A stretch of DNA of 64,000 bases from JACKCD01 sp041390905 (GTDB lineage: Bacteria > Chloroflexota > Anaerolineae > Promineifilales > Promineifilaceae), in contig JAWKPA010000012.1 in NCBI GenBank assembly GCA_041390905.1, forward strand, positions 2,480,001-2,544,000, written 5' to 3'. The translations under genes and the position numbers were made by a program. The notes beneath the pieces are model-generated. The model worked only from the letters and a program-made list of their open reading frames with translations, ran no database searches and was not told the DNA's origin. Each line of letters opens with the position of its first letter. Position 1 is the stretch's first letter. Of this stretch, positions 17,519 to 25,980 are shown one piece after another.

Positions 17519-19429
17519 ATGACAGTCAAACAGTATCAACCTAAATGGATCCTTATCGCCCTTTTGGGGCTGTTGCTTGTTACCTTCCAGCTAACCAGTG
17601 CCGCCCCCGGCGACATTGAGCGCGTCTCGGTGGACAGCAGCGGCAGCCAGGGGAATGGCGACAGCTTGGCCTCCAGCATCAGCAGCGACGGCCGTTTTGT
17701 TACCTTCCAATCTACCGCCAACAACCTCGTCAGCGGCGACACCAATGGCAGCTCCGACATCTTTGTCCACGACCGGCAAACGGGAGCGACCAGCCGTGTC
17801 TCCGTGGACAGCAGCGGCACCGAGGGGAATGGCGTGAGCATCAACCCTAGCATCAGCAGCGACGGCCGTTTTGTCGCCTTCGCCTCCACCGCCAACAACC
17901 TCGTTAGCGGCGACACCAATGGCTGGGGAGACATCTTTGTCCACGACCGCCAAACGGGAGCGACCAGCCGTGTCTCGGTGGACAGCAGCAGCACCGAGGG
18001 GAATAGCGTCAGCTTCAACCCCAGCATCAGCGGCGACGGCCGTTTTGTCGCCTTCGAGTCTAATGCCAACAACCTCGTCAGCAGCGACACCAATGGCAAA
18101 ATCGACATCTTTGTTCACGACCGGCAAACGGGAACGACCAGTCGCGTCTCCGTTGACAGCAGTGGCGGTCAAGGGAATCGCGACGGCCGGCACCCCAGCA
18201 TCAGCGGCGACGGCCGTTTTATCGCCTTTGAGTCCGCTGCCAGCAATCTCGTCAGCGGCGACAACAATGGCAGCACCGACATCTTTGTCCATGATCGGCA
18301 AACGGACACGACCAGTCGCGTCTCAGTGGACAGTGGCAGCACCGAGGGGAATTACCACAGCTCCAACCCCAACATCAGCAGCGACGGCCGTTTTGTCGCC
18401 TTCGTCTCCGCTGCCAGCAATCTTGTCAGCGGCGACACGAATGGCAGCCTTGATGTCTTTGTCCACGACCGGCAAACGGGGACAACCAGTCGCGTCTCCG
18501 TGGACAGCAATGGCACCGAGGGAAATATCGATAGCGTTAACCCCAGCATCAGCGGCGACAGCCGTTTTATCGCCTTCCAGTCCGCTGCCAACAACCTCGT
18601 CAGCGGCGACACCAATGGCACTTGGGACATCTTTGTCCGCGACTGGCAAACGGGAACGACCAGCCGCGTCTCCGTCAACAGCAGCGGCATTCAGGCGAAT
18701 AGCGGCAACTCTGACTCCAGCATCAGCGGCGACGGCCGTTTTGTCGCCTTCACCTCCGCTGCCAGCAACCTTGTCAGCGACGACAGCAATGGCGCTGCCG
18801 ACATTTTTGTTGCTGAACAAGCCGTCAGCGATCCCAATGCCGCCAGTTGTGATCCAGCCTCTGGGTTCAATGTCATCCACGGCACCCCCGGCAACGACAA
18901 AATCAAGGGGACGGCCGACAACGACATCATCATCGGCTACGGCGGCAACGACCGCATTGAAGGGCTGGGCGGCAACGACTGCCTCATCGGTGGTGAAGGC
19001 AACGACCAGCTTTATGGGGATGAAGGCAACGACATCCTGTGGGGTGGCGAACTGGGCAACGCCACCGTTTACGACAGCAAAGACCGCGACAAGCTCTATG
19101 GCGACGACGGCGACGATGAACTCCACGGCGGCGGCGACAAAGACCGGCTGGATGGCAACGATGGCGACGACATGATGTACGGCGACGACGGCGACGACAC
19201 GATGGTGGGTCACGACGGCAACGACACGCTATATGGCGGCAATGGCCGCGACAACATGCGTGGCGACGATGGCAACGACGTGATGTATGGTGAGGCGGGA
19301 GATGATCGGCTCTATGGTCGCCAAGGCGACGACACCCTTGACGGCGGCGACGACAATGACCAGCTTGACGGCAGTGCGGGGATGGATACCTGTATTGCTG
19401 GGGAGAAGTTGAAGAGCTGTGAACAGTAG
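17519..19429 (+). CDS. Secreted seven-unit propeller protein with RTX-type calcium repeats
   Basis: The 636-residue paralogue follows 123 bases after the previous gene, with the same ribosome-binding-site context. A signal peptide (ILIALLGLLLVTFQL, then TSAAP) precedes seven 58-residue TolB/PD40-like units. The C-terminal part differs from its neighbour: residues about 455-620 are hemolysin-type repeats (GGNDRIEGLGGND, YGDDGDDTMVGHDGND), which bind calcium in a parallel beta roll outside the cell. The end (SAGMDTCIAGEKLKSCEQ) is common in such repeat proteins. RTX tails in Gram-negatives often accompany type I secretion, but no such system is seen here and a Sec signal is present. Confidence 0.9.
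   Translation: MTVKQYQPKWILIALLGLLLVTFQLTSAAPGDIERVSVDSSGSQGNGDSLASSISSDGRFVTFQSTANNLVSGDTNGSSDIFVHDRQTGATSRVSVDSSGTEGNGVSINPSISSDGRFVAFASTANNLVSGDTNGWGDIFVHDRQTGATSRVSVDSSSTEGNSVSFNPSISGDGRFVAFESNANNLVSSDTNGKIDIFVHDRQTGTTSRVSVDSSGGQGNRDGRHPSISGDGRFIAFESAASNLVSGDNNGSTDIFVHDRQTDTTSRVSVDSGSTEGNYHSSNPNISSDGRFVAFVSAASNLVSGDTNGSLDVFVHDRQTGTTSRVSVDSNGTEGNIDSVNPSISGDSRFIAFQSAANNLVSGDTNGTWDIFVRDWQTGTTSRVSVNSSGIQANSGNSDSSISGDGRFVAFTSAASNLVSDDSNGAADIFVAEQAVSDPNAASCDPASGFNVIHGTPGNDKIKGTADNDIIIGYGGNDRIEGLGGNDCLIGGEGNDQLYGDEGNDILWGGELGNATVYDSKDRDKLYGDDGDDELHGGGDKDRLDGNDGDDMMYGDDGDDTMVGHDGNDTLYGGNGRDNMRGDDGNDVMYGEAGDDRLYGRQGDDTLDGGDDNDQLDGSAGMDTCIAGEKLKSCEQ
17675..18810 (+). repeat. Seven tandem 174-bp coding repeats, second array
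   Basis: These units are homologous to those at 15830-17010, with the same 58-codon period and the same GACGGCCGTT placement in most units. One unit has GACAGCCGTT, giving DSRF instead of DGRF. Confidence 0.85.
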
Positions 19430-19430
19430 A

Positions 19431-19667
19431 CGGTAATTGGTTATTCGTTATTGGTTAACGGCCGTTTTTTCTGCAAAAAAAGGTAACTGTTCAGGTGTCA
19501 TTTCGAGGTCCTCCGAGAAATCCCATTCTTGTTAGCAAGGGGAACGGGATTTCTCCTCGAAGACTCGTCGAAATGACATGCTTTGACCCAAAAATTGTTC
19601 ATTGACGATAGAATTGAACAGTTACAAAAAAAGTGGGAAAAACGGCCGTTTTTCCCTCACCCACCAT
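19431..19667. repeat. Gap with inverted repeats and AACGGCCGTT motifs
   Basis: A weak family B-like run (19431-19464) is followed by a long imperfect inverted repeat at about 19497-19579: TGTCATTTCGAGGTCC on one side and GTCGAAATGACA on the other, with GAGAAATCCC/GGGATTTCTC inside. It may act as a terminator between the convergent propeller and amidase genes. No gene is visible. Confidence 0.75.
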
Positions 19668-21335
19668 TCAAACAATATCGTAGTGCAAAAACGGCCGTTT
19701 TTTCTCCACCAACCCCTCCACCACCTGCCCCACGCGAAACAGCAGATGCTCCTCCCAGTGCCGCCCCATCAGGTGCAAACCAATCGGCAGCCCGGCCGGG
19801 TCATACCCCGCCGGGACCGACAATGCCGGGTGGCCGGTGAGGTTGGCCGGAAAGACATAGCGCATCACCTCCGTCACCACGCTTAAATCCGACCAGCCGT
19901 CGCTGAGGCCACCATCGGGGATTCGGGGGGCAGTAACGGCCGTTGTTGGCGACACCAACACATCCACCTCAGCAAATGCTTTGGCAAAATGCGCCAACGC
20001 CCGCGTCCGCATCCGCTGCGCCTGCACATAGTCCCGCGCCGTTGCCGCCCGCCCCAGTGCAAAATTCACCCGCGTTGAAGGTGACAAATCCGCCGCCTTT
20101 GCCCCCAAATTGTCCATGCTGGCCGCCATTTCCGACAAAAGCGTCAGCGCGTGGGCAATTCGCATCAGGTCAAGCTCAGGAATCGCCACCTCACGCACCG
20201 TCGCCCCTGCTGCTTCAAGCCGCCCCAGCAGAGCGCGGCACGTTTGGCGAATGGCCGGAGTGCAGTGGTCAAACCAGTCGGGGAAAATCCCCAGCACCAC
20301 GCCGTCCAAATCCCCCCTGTTCCAACCGGCCACGGAAACGGGCGGCTGATAGGTTGAAACCGGGTCGCGCTCGTCGGGGCCAGCCATCAGGGCGTAGGCC
20401 AGCACCACGTCGGCCACGGTGGGGCCAATTGGCCCCACGTGCGCCACGCTCCAGCAAAGCGGTGCCGCCCCCGCCTCGCTAATGCGGCCAAAGGTCGCCT
20501 TTAGCCCCACCAGCCCGCAGTGCGCCGCCGGAACCCGCACCGACCCACCGCCATCGGCACCGATGGCAACGGGGCAAAAACCAGCCGCCACCGCCGCCGC
20601 CGACCCGCTGCTGCTGCCGCCCGCGTCATGACCCAGGTCATGGGGGTTGCGCACAACGCCATAATTCATGTTGGAACTGTCGGGGTTGATGCCGATTTCG
20701 TGCATATTGGCTTTGCCAATGAGCAGCGCCCCGGCCTGCCGCAGCCGCGCCACCACGGTGCTATCGGCGGTGGCGGGCTGCTGCCCCAAAAATTTGGTGC
20801 CAACGGTGGTTGGGTATGGCAGTTGATCGAGTTCGTCCTTGACGGCAATCGGCACGCCGTCCAATGGCCCCAACGGCTTTCCTTCCGCCCAACGCTTGGC
20901 TGAAGCGTGTGCCTGCGCCAGCACGTCGGCGCGGTTGACGGCGATAAAGGCGCGAAGGGGCGGGCTGTTTTGGTCGCTTTTGTCAATGGCGGTGAGAATT
21001 TTTTCAGCAACGGCCGTTACCGTAGTCGCCCCCGTTTGATAGGCATGGGTAAAGGTGTGGAGGTGAGCAGAAACGGCCGTTTCCCCCACCAATCTCTCCC
21101 AATCCACCGGCTCCACCTGCGCCCGCACTGCCTCAGCTTCAGCCAGCGCCAGCGGAAAATTCGTCGGCGGCTCATCCAGCCGCACATCACGCAGTTTTAG
21201 CACCCCCCCATCACGCAGCAGCCGCCCCACCAGCAGCCCGTTGGTAACGCTGTTCTCCAGCGCCCCGGCAAACGCCCGCAGCCCGCGTCCGGTCAGTCGG
21301 GGCAGTTGCACAGAAGTCAAATCATAAACAGACAT
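19668..21335 (-). CDS. Amidase (amidase signature family)
   Basis: The ATG at 21335 has AAAGGAG five bases upstream, giving 555 residues. The Ser-cis-Ser-Lys catalytic set is visible: the Lys in PIAVKDELDQ, GGSSSGSAAAVAAG and GADGGGSVRVPA. The first roughly 90 residues (SVYDLTSVQLPRLTGRGLRAF) form an extra N-terminal part absent from GatA. This, and the lack of gatB/gatC neighbours, argues for a stand-alone amide hydrolase rather than the tRNA amidotransferase subunit. The substrate is unknown. The gene carries at least four AACGGCCGTT motifs. Confidence 0.9.
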   Translation of the reverse strand: MSVYDLTSVQLPRLTGRGLRAFAGALENSVTNGLLVGRLLRDGGVLKLRDVRLDEPPTNFPLALAEAEAVRAQVEPVDWERLVGETAVSAHLHTFTHAYQTGATTVTAVAEKILTAIDKSDQNSPPLRAFIAVNRADVLAQAHASAKRWAEGKPLGPLDGVPIAVKDELDQLPYPTTVGTKFLGQQPATADSTVVARLRQAGALLIGKANMHEIGINPDSSNMNYGVVRNPHDLGHDAGGSSSGSAAAVAAGFCPVAIGADGGGSVRVPAAHCGLVGLKATFGRISEAGAAPLCWSVAHVGPIGPTVADVVLAYALMAGPDERDPVSTYQPPVSVAGWNRGDLDGVVLGIFPDWFDHCTPAIRQTCRALLGRLEAAGATVREVAIPELDLMRIAHALTLLSEMAASMDNLGAKAADLSPSTRVNFALGRAATARDYVQAQRMRTRALAHFAKAFAEVDVLVSPTTAVTAPRIPDGGLSDGWSDLSVVTEVMRYVFPANLTGHPALSVPAGYDPAGLPIGLHLMGRHWEEHLLFRVGQVVEGLVEKKRPFLHYDIV

Positions 21336-21407
21336 TGGAACTCCTTTGGGTATCAGATAAACCCTGTCTGCCCCATTTATCCTCCGCTTTACACCCTGTG
21401 TCAATGG

Positions 21408-23075
21408 TCAGGGGCTTACATACAACTGAACTTGCCCCCCATAAAAATCGCGTGTCTGCGCCACCGTCATCTGCGATGCCAGCGTTTGCGGGATTAGCCC
21501 CGTCGGATCTGTGTACGATTCATGGCTGTAAACCAGCCAGACCCGATCATGCCCACTCACCAGTGAAAGGAGGCTGGGTACATCGTAAGTCGTCATTTCC
21601 GGTTCCAAAACGCCATCGGCAATCAAATCCAGCGGCACGCCCTGTTTTTCCACCTGAATTGAGTAACGCTTTTCATAGGTCTCAAAATAATAATCAAACG
21701 GGATGGCGACAAAGTTGGAGTTGAAAAGCACCAGATCGCCATTTTCTGCGTAATAGGCCACATAACCGGCCGCCGTACTCCAATCCTCTTTTTGAAAGAA
21801 TCGGTAATAATCGCTGACCGAAAACAGATTGATGGCACCCAGTATCCCCAGTGCCAACAGCATCAAAAAGCGGTATCGTAATTGAGCCACACCAGCCGCC
21901 AGCAGCAAAAACAATGGAATAGTTATCCAGATCAGCGTCCGGTCATAAAAAATCGGCCGGCGCATGCTTACCAACAGTTCGCCCAGAAAGGGGACTGCAA
22001 ACAGGGCAACCAGCAAGAAGAATTGCGGCAGTTTTTTGCGATAATACGCCAACCCCAAACAGAGTGCCAGCCCATATAAAACCCAAATCACCCTGGCCTG
22101 GCCGGCCGGAAGCGGCGCAGAAGCATTCAAAAAGGTGCGAAACGTCTGCACAACAGCATCCCATGTCGGTTGGGGAATCCAAAAACGCTGGTCAACGGCC
22201 CTGGCCTGCCTGATAAAGGCCAACAGCCAGGGACTCCAGAGCAGGAAAATGCCTAGCTGAGCCTTCACCCAATTCCCCAAGGAAGGTGCCTGGAAAACAG
22301 GTGCGGTCTGGCTGACTCGCTGGAAGAAAATAAGGCCGAGTACGAAAATGTTGGTGGCGAGGGGGAAGAAAACGGCCGTATTGTGGCTAAGCATGGTCGC
22401 GGCCGAGAACACAATAAACCCGACCCAGGCCAGGTCGGTCTCCATGATTTGAACTGGCACCCAACGGCGACCCCAAACCGATATTCGCCATTCAGGGGAT
22501 ATAGCAAACCTGTCTCGATCATTGAAATCGGTTTGGGCTGGCTTAGGTGTGCGCCAGGCGTGCAGATAATCCCGAATTTGACCGCCGATGGGTGTGGCAG
22601 CGCGTGCATCTGTCAACAGCCTAACCAGAGCATAGATCGCCACGGCCGCATTGAACGTCAGCAGCGTGTACATGCGCGTTTCCTGAGCGAAGTAGATGTG
22701 AAAAGGGGAAAGCGCGAAAAACACGGCTGCCGCCAACCCCGTTACCACCCCAGACATGCGTTTACCAATTAAATACATGACCGGAATAGTGCCTGCGCCC
22801 AACATGGCAGACAGCAAACGGGCGTAATAGGGCGTGTCCCCAAAGTATGCGATCCAGGCATGGAGGAGGAGATAATAGAGTGGTGGATGCTGATCGATCT
22901 TGACAATCCAGTGCAGCATTCCGGCAACGGTGTGGTTAGCCAGCCAGACGCTGAACGTTTCGTCCAGCCACATTCCTTTGGTGCGCAACAGCAATAGCCG
23001 CAGAAAAACACCTGTCAAGGTGATAAGGAGTACTAACCAGGGCGCGGACTCGTCCAGATCTATTTCTTCGTTCAT
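21408..23075 (-). CDS. GT39/PMT-type membrane glycosyltransferase
   Basis: The 555-residue protein has about 10-12 membrane spans. The acidic motif in the first external loop (MWLDETFSVWLA) and the HPPLYYLLLHAW motif are typical of the ArnT/PMT (GT39-83, GT-C fold) superfamily, which transfers sugars from polyprenyl-phosphate donors to lipids or proteins on the outer membrane face. A soluble C-terminal region of about 130 residues follows the last span. The acceptor is unknown. The gene has no exact AACGGCCGTT (one variant at about 22372), unlike most neighbours of this length. Confidence 0.85.
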   Translation of the reverse strand: MNEEIDLDESAPWLVLLITLTGVFLRLLLLRTKGMWLDETFSVWLANHTVAGMLHWIVKIDQHPPLYYLLLHAWIAYFGDTPYYARLLSAMLGAGTIPVMYLIGKRMSGVVTGLAAAVFFALSPFHIYFAQETRMYTLLTFNAAVAIYALVRLLTDARAATPIGGQIRDYLHAWRTPKPAQTDFNDRDRFAISPEWRISVWGRRWVPVQIMETDLAWVGFIVFSAATMLSHNTAVFFPLATNIFVLGLIFFQRVSQTAPVFQAPSLGNWVKAQLGIFLLWSPWLLAFIRQARAVDQRFWIPQPTWDAVVQTFRTFLNASAPLPAGQARVIWVLYGLALCLGLAYYRKKLPQFFLLVALFAVPFLGELLVSMRRPIFYDRTLIWITIPLFLLLAAGVAQLRYRFLMLLALGILGAINLFSVSDYYRFFQKEDWSTAAGYVAYYAENGDLVLFNSNFVAIPFDYYFETYEKRYSIQVEKQGVPLDLIADGVLEPEMTTYDVPSLLSLVSGHDRVWLVYSHESYTDPTGLIPQTLASQMTVAQTRDFYGGQVQLYVSP

Positions 23076-23219
23076 CAGATACTTCCTGGCTCAAAAACAG
23101 GTAACAAGTGGCAAGTCGCAAGTTTTGTCGGCGCACAAGCGTTGCCACCTGTTACTTGCGACCTGTACGATGCGCAACATGTCAATTTATAACCGTTGGC
23201 GGTTTGCCACAACAGACAG

Positions 23220-24644
23220 TTATTCGGCTGGGTGTTCTTCCAGTTGGGTGTTGCTGGGTAGGGGCAAATCATCGGGTCCAACGGCCGTTTCTTTGGGCAT
23301 AAACGGCCGTTGTCCATTCGGGTTCCCGGTATCTGGTTTCGCATCACGCCCATAACGACGGCCGTTAGGCAACATCGCTCCCTCCAATGACTTCACAATC
23401 GCCAGTTGCTCATCCACCACCTTCGCATCCGTCAAATCAGCTCCGCTCAAATCAGCCCCGCGCAGCGTCGCATCCGTCATATCCGCCCCCGTCAGCCGCG
23501 CCCCACTCAGGTTTGACCACACCAGGTAGGCCCACACCAGCTCCGCCTCACGCAAATTCGCCTTACTCAGGTCGGCCAACACCACATCAGCTTCGCGCAA
23601 ATTGGCCTGCCCCAAATTGGTTTCGCTCAAATTGGCCTCATTCAGCGTCGCCCCGCTCAAATTCGCCCCACTCAGGTTGGCACCCGTCAACAGCGCCCCG
23701 CTCAAATTCGCCCCGCGCAAATCAGCCCAGGCCAAATCAGCCCCAATCAGGTTTGCCCCGCGCAAATACGCCCCGCGCAGCTTGGCATCACGCAGGTTGG
23801 CATCGCGCAAATTGGTATCGCGCAAATTGCCATCGCGCAAATTCGCCCCACGCAAATTCGCCCCGCGCAAATACGCCCCGCGCAAATTCGCCTCACGCAA
23901 ATACGCTTCGCCCAAATTGGCCCCGCGCAGATTTGCCTCGCGCAAATACGCCCCGCGCAGCCGCGCCCCGTGCAAATTGGCTTCGCGCAAATATGCTCCG
24001 CGCAAATTCGCCTGATCCAGCACCGCATTTTCCAGGTTGGCATCCCGCAGGTCGGCATCCAGTAAGCTGGCCTGGAGCAAATAGGCACCGTTTAAATAGG
24101 CACCAGCCAAATTAACGACGGTTGGTTTGCTAATCAGGTCAGATTCATGCAGAAATTGCAGCACCTGCCCCTTACGCTCGCCATCCAACCCGCGCAGCAC
24201 TGCCAGCGTCCGCGTCCGCGCCACCCGCCGCACTTCGTTATCCTCATCGGTGTGGCGCAGCCCACGCTCCACAAGCAAATCGGTCATATAGGAAAAATAT
24301 GCTTCCAGCGTTTTCTGGTTCCGATCATCCTCAGCAATTTGCTGCTCTGTCCGCAGCCGTTCACCGGCAATGGCACGGTTTGTATCGCGCTGGGTTCTGA
24401 TGAAAAAGAAGGCGGCGATGCCAAAAATGACGGGAAACAGCAGCAGGGTAAGCCAATCCCACAAGGTAATAACGGCAAAGCCAGTGCGCTGTGGAGGGTT
24501 TTGTGTCCAAACAGCCCAATATAAAAATACAACAATGAGTGGGACAAGCGATAAGGCAAACGCTGTGGTATAGCGGTGTTCGTAGGCTTCCTTTACTAAA
24601 CGGGTCAGCAATTGCTTGACACGCTCCTTTATTTTTTCGCGCAT
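23220..24644 (-). CDS. Membrane-anchored pentapeptide-repeat protein
   Basis: The 474-residue protein has two membrane spans (residues about 25-45 and 57-82), a charged helical segment (about 85-175), then about 50 A(D/N)LXX pentapeptides (about 178-425) that should form a right-handed quadrilateral beta helix. The short tail is polar and contains NGR and TAV readings of AACGGCCGTT. Plus-strand long frames across this block are composition shadows. The layout resembles cyanobacterial and Chloroflexota ion-channel-like or signalling pentapeptide proteins; the function is unknown. Confidence 0.88.
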   Translation of the reverse strand: MREKIKERVKQLLTRLVKEAYEHRYTTAFALSLVPLIVVFLYWAVWTQNPPQRTGFAVITLWDWLTLLLFPVIFGIAAFFFIRTQRDTNRAIAGERLRTEQQIAEDDRNQKTLEAYFSYMTDLLVERGLRHTDEDNEVRRVARTRTLAVLRGLDGERKGQVLQFLHESDLISKPTVVNLAGAYLNGAYLLQASLLDADLRDANLENAVLDQANLRGAYLREANLHGARLRGAYLREANLRGANLGEAYLREANLRGAYLRGANLRGANLRDGNLRDTNLRDANLRDAKLRGAYLRGANLIGADLAWADLRGANLSGALLTGANLSGANLSGATLNEANLSETNLGQANLREADVVLADLSKANLREAELVWAYLVWSNLSGARLTGADMTDATLRGADLSGADLTDAKVVDEQLAIVKSLEGAMLPNGRRYGRDAKPDTGNPNGQRPFMPKETAVGPDDLPLPSNTQLEEHPAE

Positions 24645-24670
24645 GGGACTACCTTTACTATCAAGTTCGT

Positions 24671-25858
24671 TTATCCAAAAACACCTTGTTGTCGCAAACT
24701 GTCAATATCTGAATTATTATAACCGATTTCAGTCAAAATTTCGTCGGTGTGTGCGCCCAAATGGGTACCAATATGCTTGTAGCTGGGCTGACTACGGGAA
24801 AATTTGATGGGCATGGCGATTTGCGCCTGGCTTTGGCCGTTGGGTTTTGGCACATGAACCACGAGTTCGCGGGCCTGGGTGTGGGGATGGTCGAGCATTT
24901 CGGGGACGGTGAGGACGGGTTCGACGCATACGTCTAATTCGGCAAAGAGGGTTGTCCAGTGGCTTAACGGCCGTTCTCCCACCACCTGCCTCACCTCTTC
25001 CTTCACCCGCCGCTGCGTTTCCGCCTCCGGTGTCAACCCCGCATGCACCAGATCCGGTCGGCCGATGGCGTGGCAAAAACCCGTCCAGAATTTTGGTTCC
25101 AGGCTGCCAACCGAGAGAAAACGGCCGTCGGCGGTTTCGTAATAGTCGTAAAAGCTGCCCCCGTTCAAATGCCACGATTCGCGCTCCGGCACAACCCCAC
25201 CCACCAGATAGTGGCTGATGACGTGGCTGTGCCAAGCGACGGCCATGTCAAACATGCTTACATCAACCAGTTGCCCTTCACCAGAATGGTAGCGCTCGAT
25301 GACGGCGGCTAAAACGGCCGTTGTTGCCCCCAGCGACCCACCCCCCACATCGGCAATTTGCACCCCCAGCGGCACCGGCCCTTCGTCGCGCCGCCCTGTG
25401 TGGCTCATCACCCCCGCCAGCGCCAAATAATTGTTATCATGCCCCGCCCGGTCTTTATATGGCCCCGTCTGCCCATAGCCGGTAATGGCACAATAAATCA
25501 GCCGGGGATTCACCTGCCGCAGCACCTCATACCCAATCCCCAGTCGCTCCATCACCCCCGGCCGAAACTGTTCCAGAACAATGTCATACCCCCCCTCACC
25601 CACCAGCCGCTTCACCACCTCGGCCGCCCCCGGCTGCTTCAAATCCAGCCCCAACGACCGCTTGGAGCGGTTTAGCACCCCGTGCCATGCCGAAATGTTG
25701 CCATCAAACGGCGGCACAAAGCGAATGCCATCCGGTCGGTGAGGTGCTTCCACCCGCACCACCTCGGCTCCCATGTCGGCCAGCATCATGGACGCAAACG
25801 GCCCTGGCAGCAGCGTGGAAAAATCCAGAATCTTGAGTGAAGTGAGTGGCGCAGACAT
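24671..25858 (-). CDS. Class III CoA transferase (CaiB/BaiF), racemase-like branch
   Basis: The 395-residue protein has DMGAEVVRVEAP near residue 30, typical of the family, and the GHDNNYLALAG segment whose Asp is the catalytic residue. The GHDxNYLA form matches alpha-methylacyl-CoA racemase more than formyl- or carnitine-CoA transferases. It would act on acyl-CoA thioesters. It lies next to the acyl-CoA ligase gene at 25975-27600, consistent with branched acid or fatty acid catabolism. Confidence 0.88.
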   Translation of the reverse strand: MSAPLTSLKILDFSTLLPGPFASMMLADMGAEVVRVEAPHRPDGIRFVPPFDGNISAWHGVLNRSKRSLGLDLKQPGAAEVVKRLVGEGGYDIVLEQFRPGVMERLGIGYEVLRQVNPRLIYCAITGYGQTGPYKDRAGHDNNYLALAGVMSHTGRRDEGPVPLGVQIADVGGGSLGATTAVLAAVIERYHSGEGQLVDVSMFDMAVAWHSHVISHYLVGGVVPERESWHLNGGSFYDYYETADGRFLSVGSLEPKFWTGFCHAIGRPDLVHAGLTPEAETQRRVKEEVRQVVGERPLSHWTTLFAELDVCVEPVLTVPEMLDHPHTQARELVVHVPKPNGQSQAQIAMPIKFSRSQPSYKHIGTHLGAHTDEILTEIGYNNSDIDSLRQQGVFG

Positions 25859-25907
25859 CTTTTCTAGTTTACCCCTTTCTTCTTACGTTTTTTATGTAGA
25901 CAACGTG

Positions 25908-25980
25908 AAAAACGGTAATCGGTAATCGGTAGTCAGTCCACAGCGATTACCGATTACTGTTTACTGATTACTGGTTACTG
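25908..25980. repeat. Family B inverted repeat
   Basis: GGTAATCGGTAATCGG units are followed by CGATTACCGATTACTG. The left arm lies upstream of the CoA transferase and the right arm overlaps the stop codon (CAG TAA) of the acyl-CoA ligase. Confidence 0.85.

Noticed and set aside
18323..19213. 296-codon antisense frame across the second propeller/RTX gene
   Set aside because: Valine/alanine-rich shadow of the Asp/Gly codons of the RTX repeats, no family features.
19668..21335. gatA of the tRNA amidotransferase
   Set aside because: Extra N-terminal region and no gatB/gatC nearby; more likely a stand-alone amidase.
23387..24115. Plus-strand Pro/Ser/Arg/Asn-rich frames over the pentapeptide gene
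   Set aside because: Composition shadow of the repeated pentapeptide codons on the other strand.
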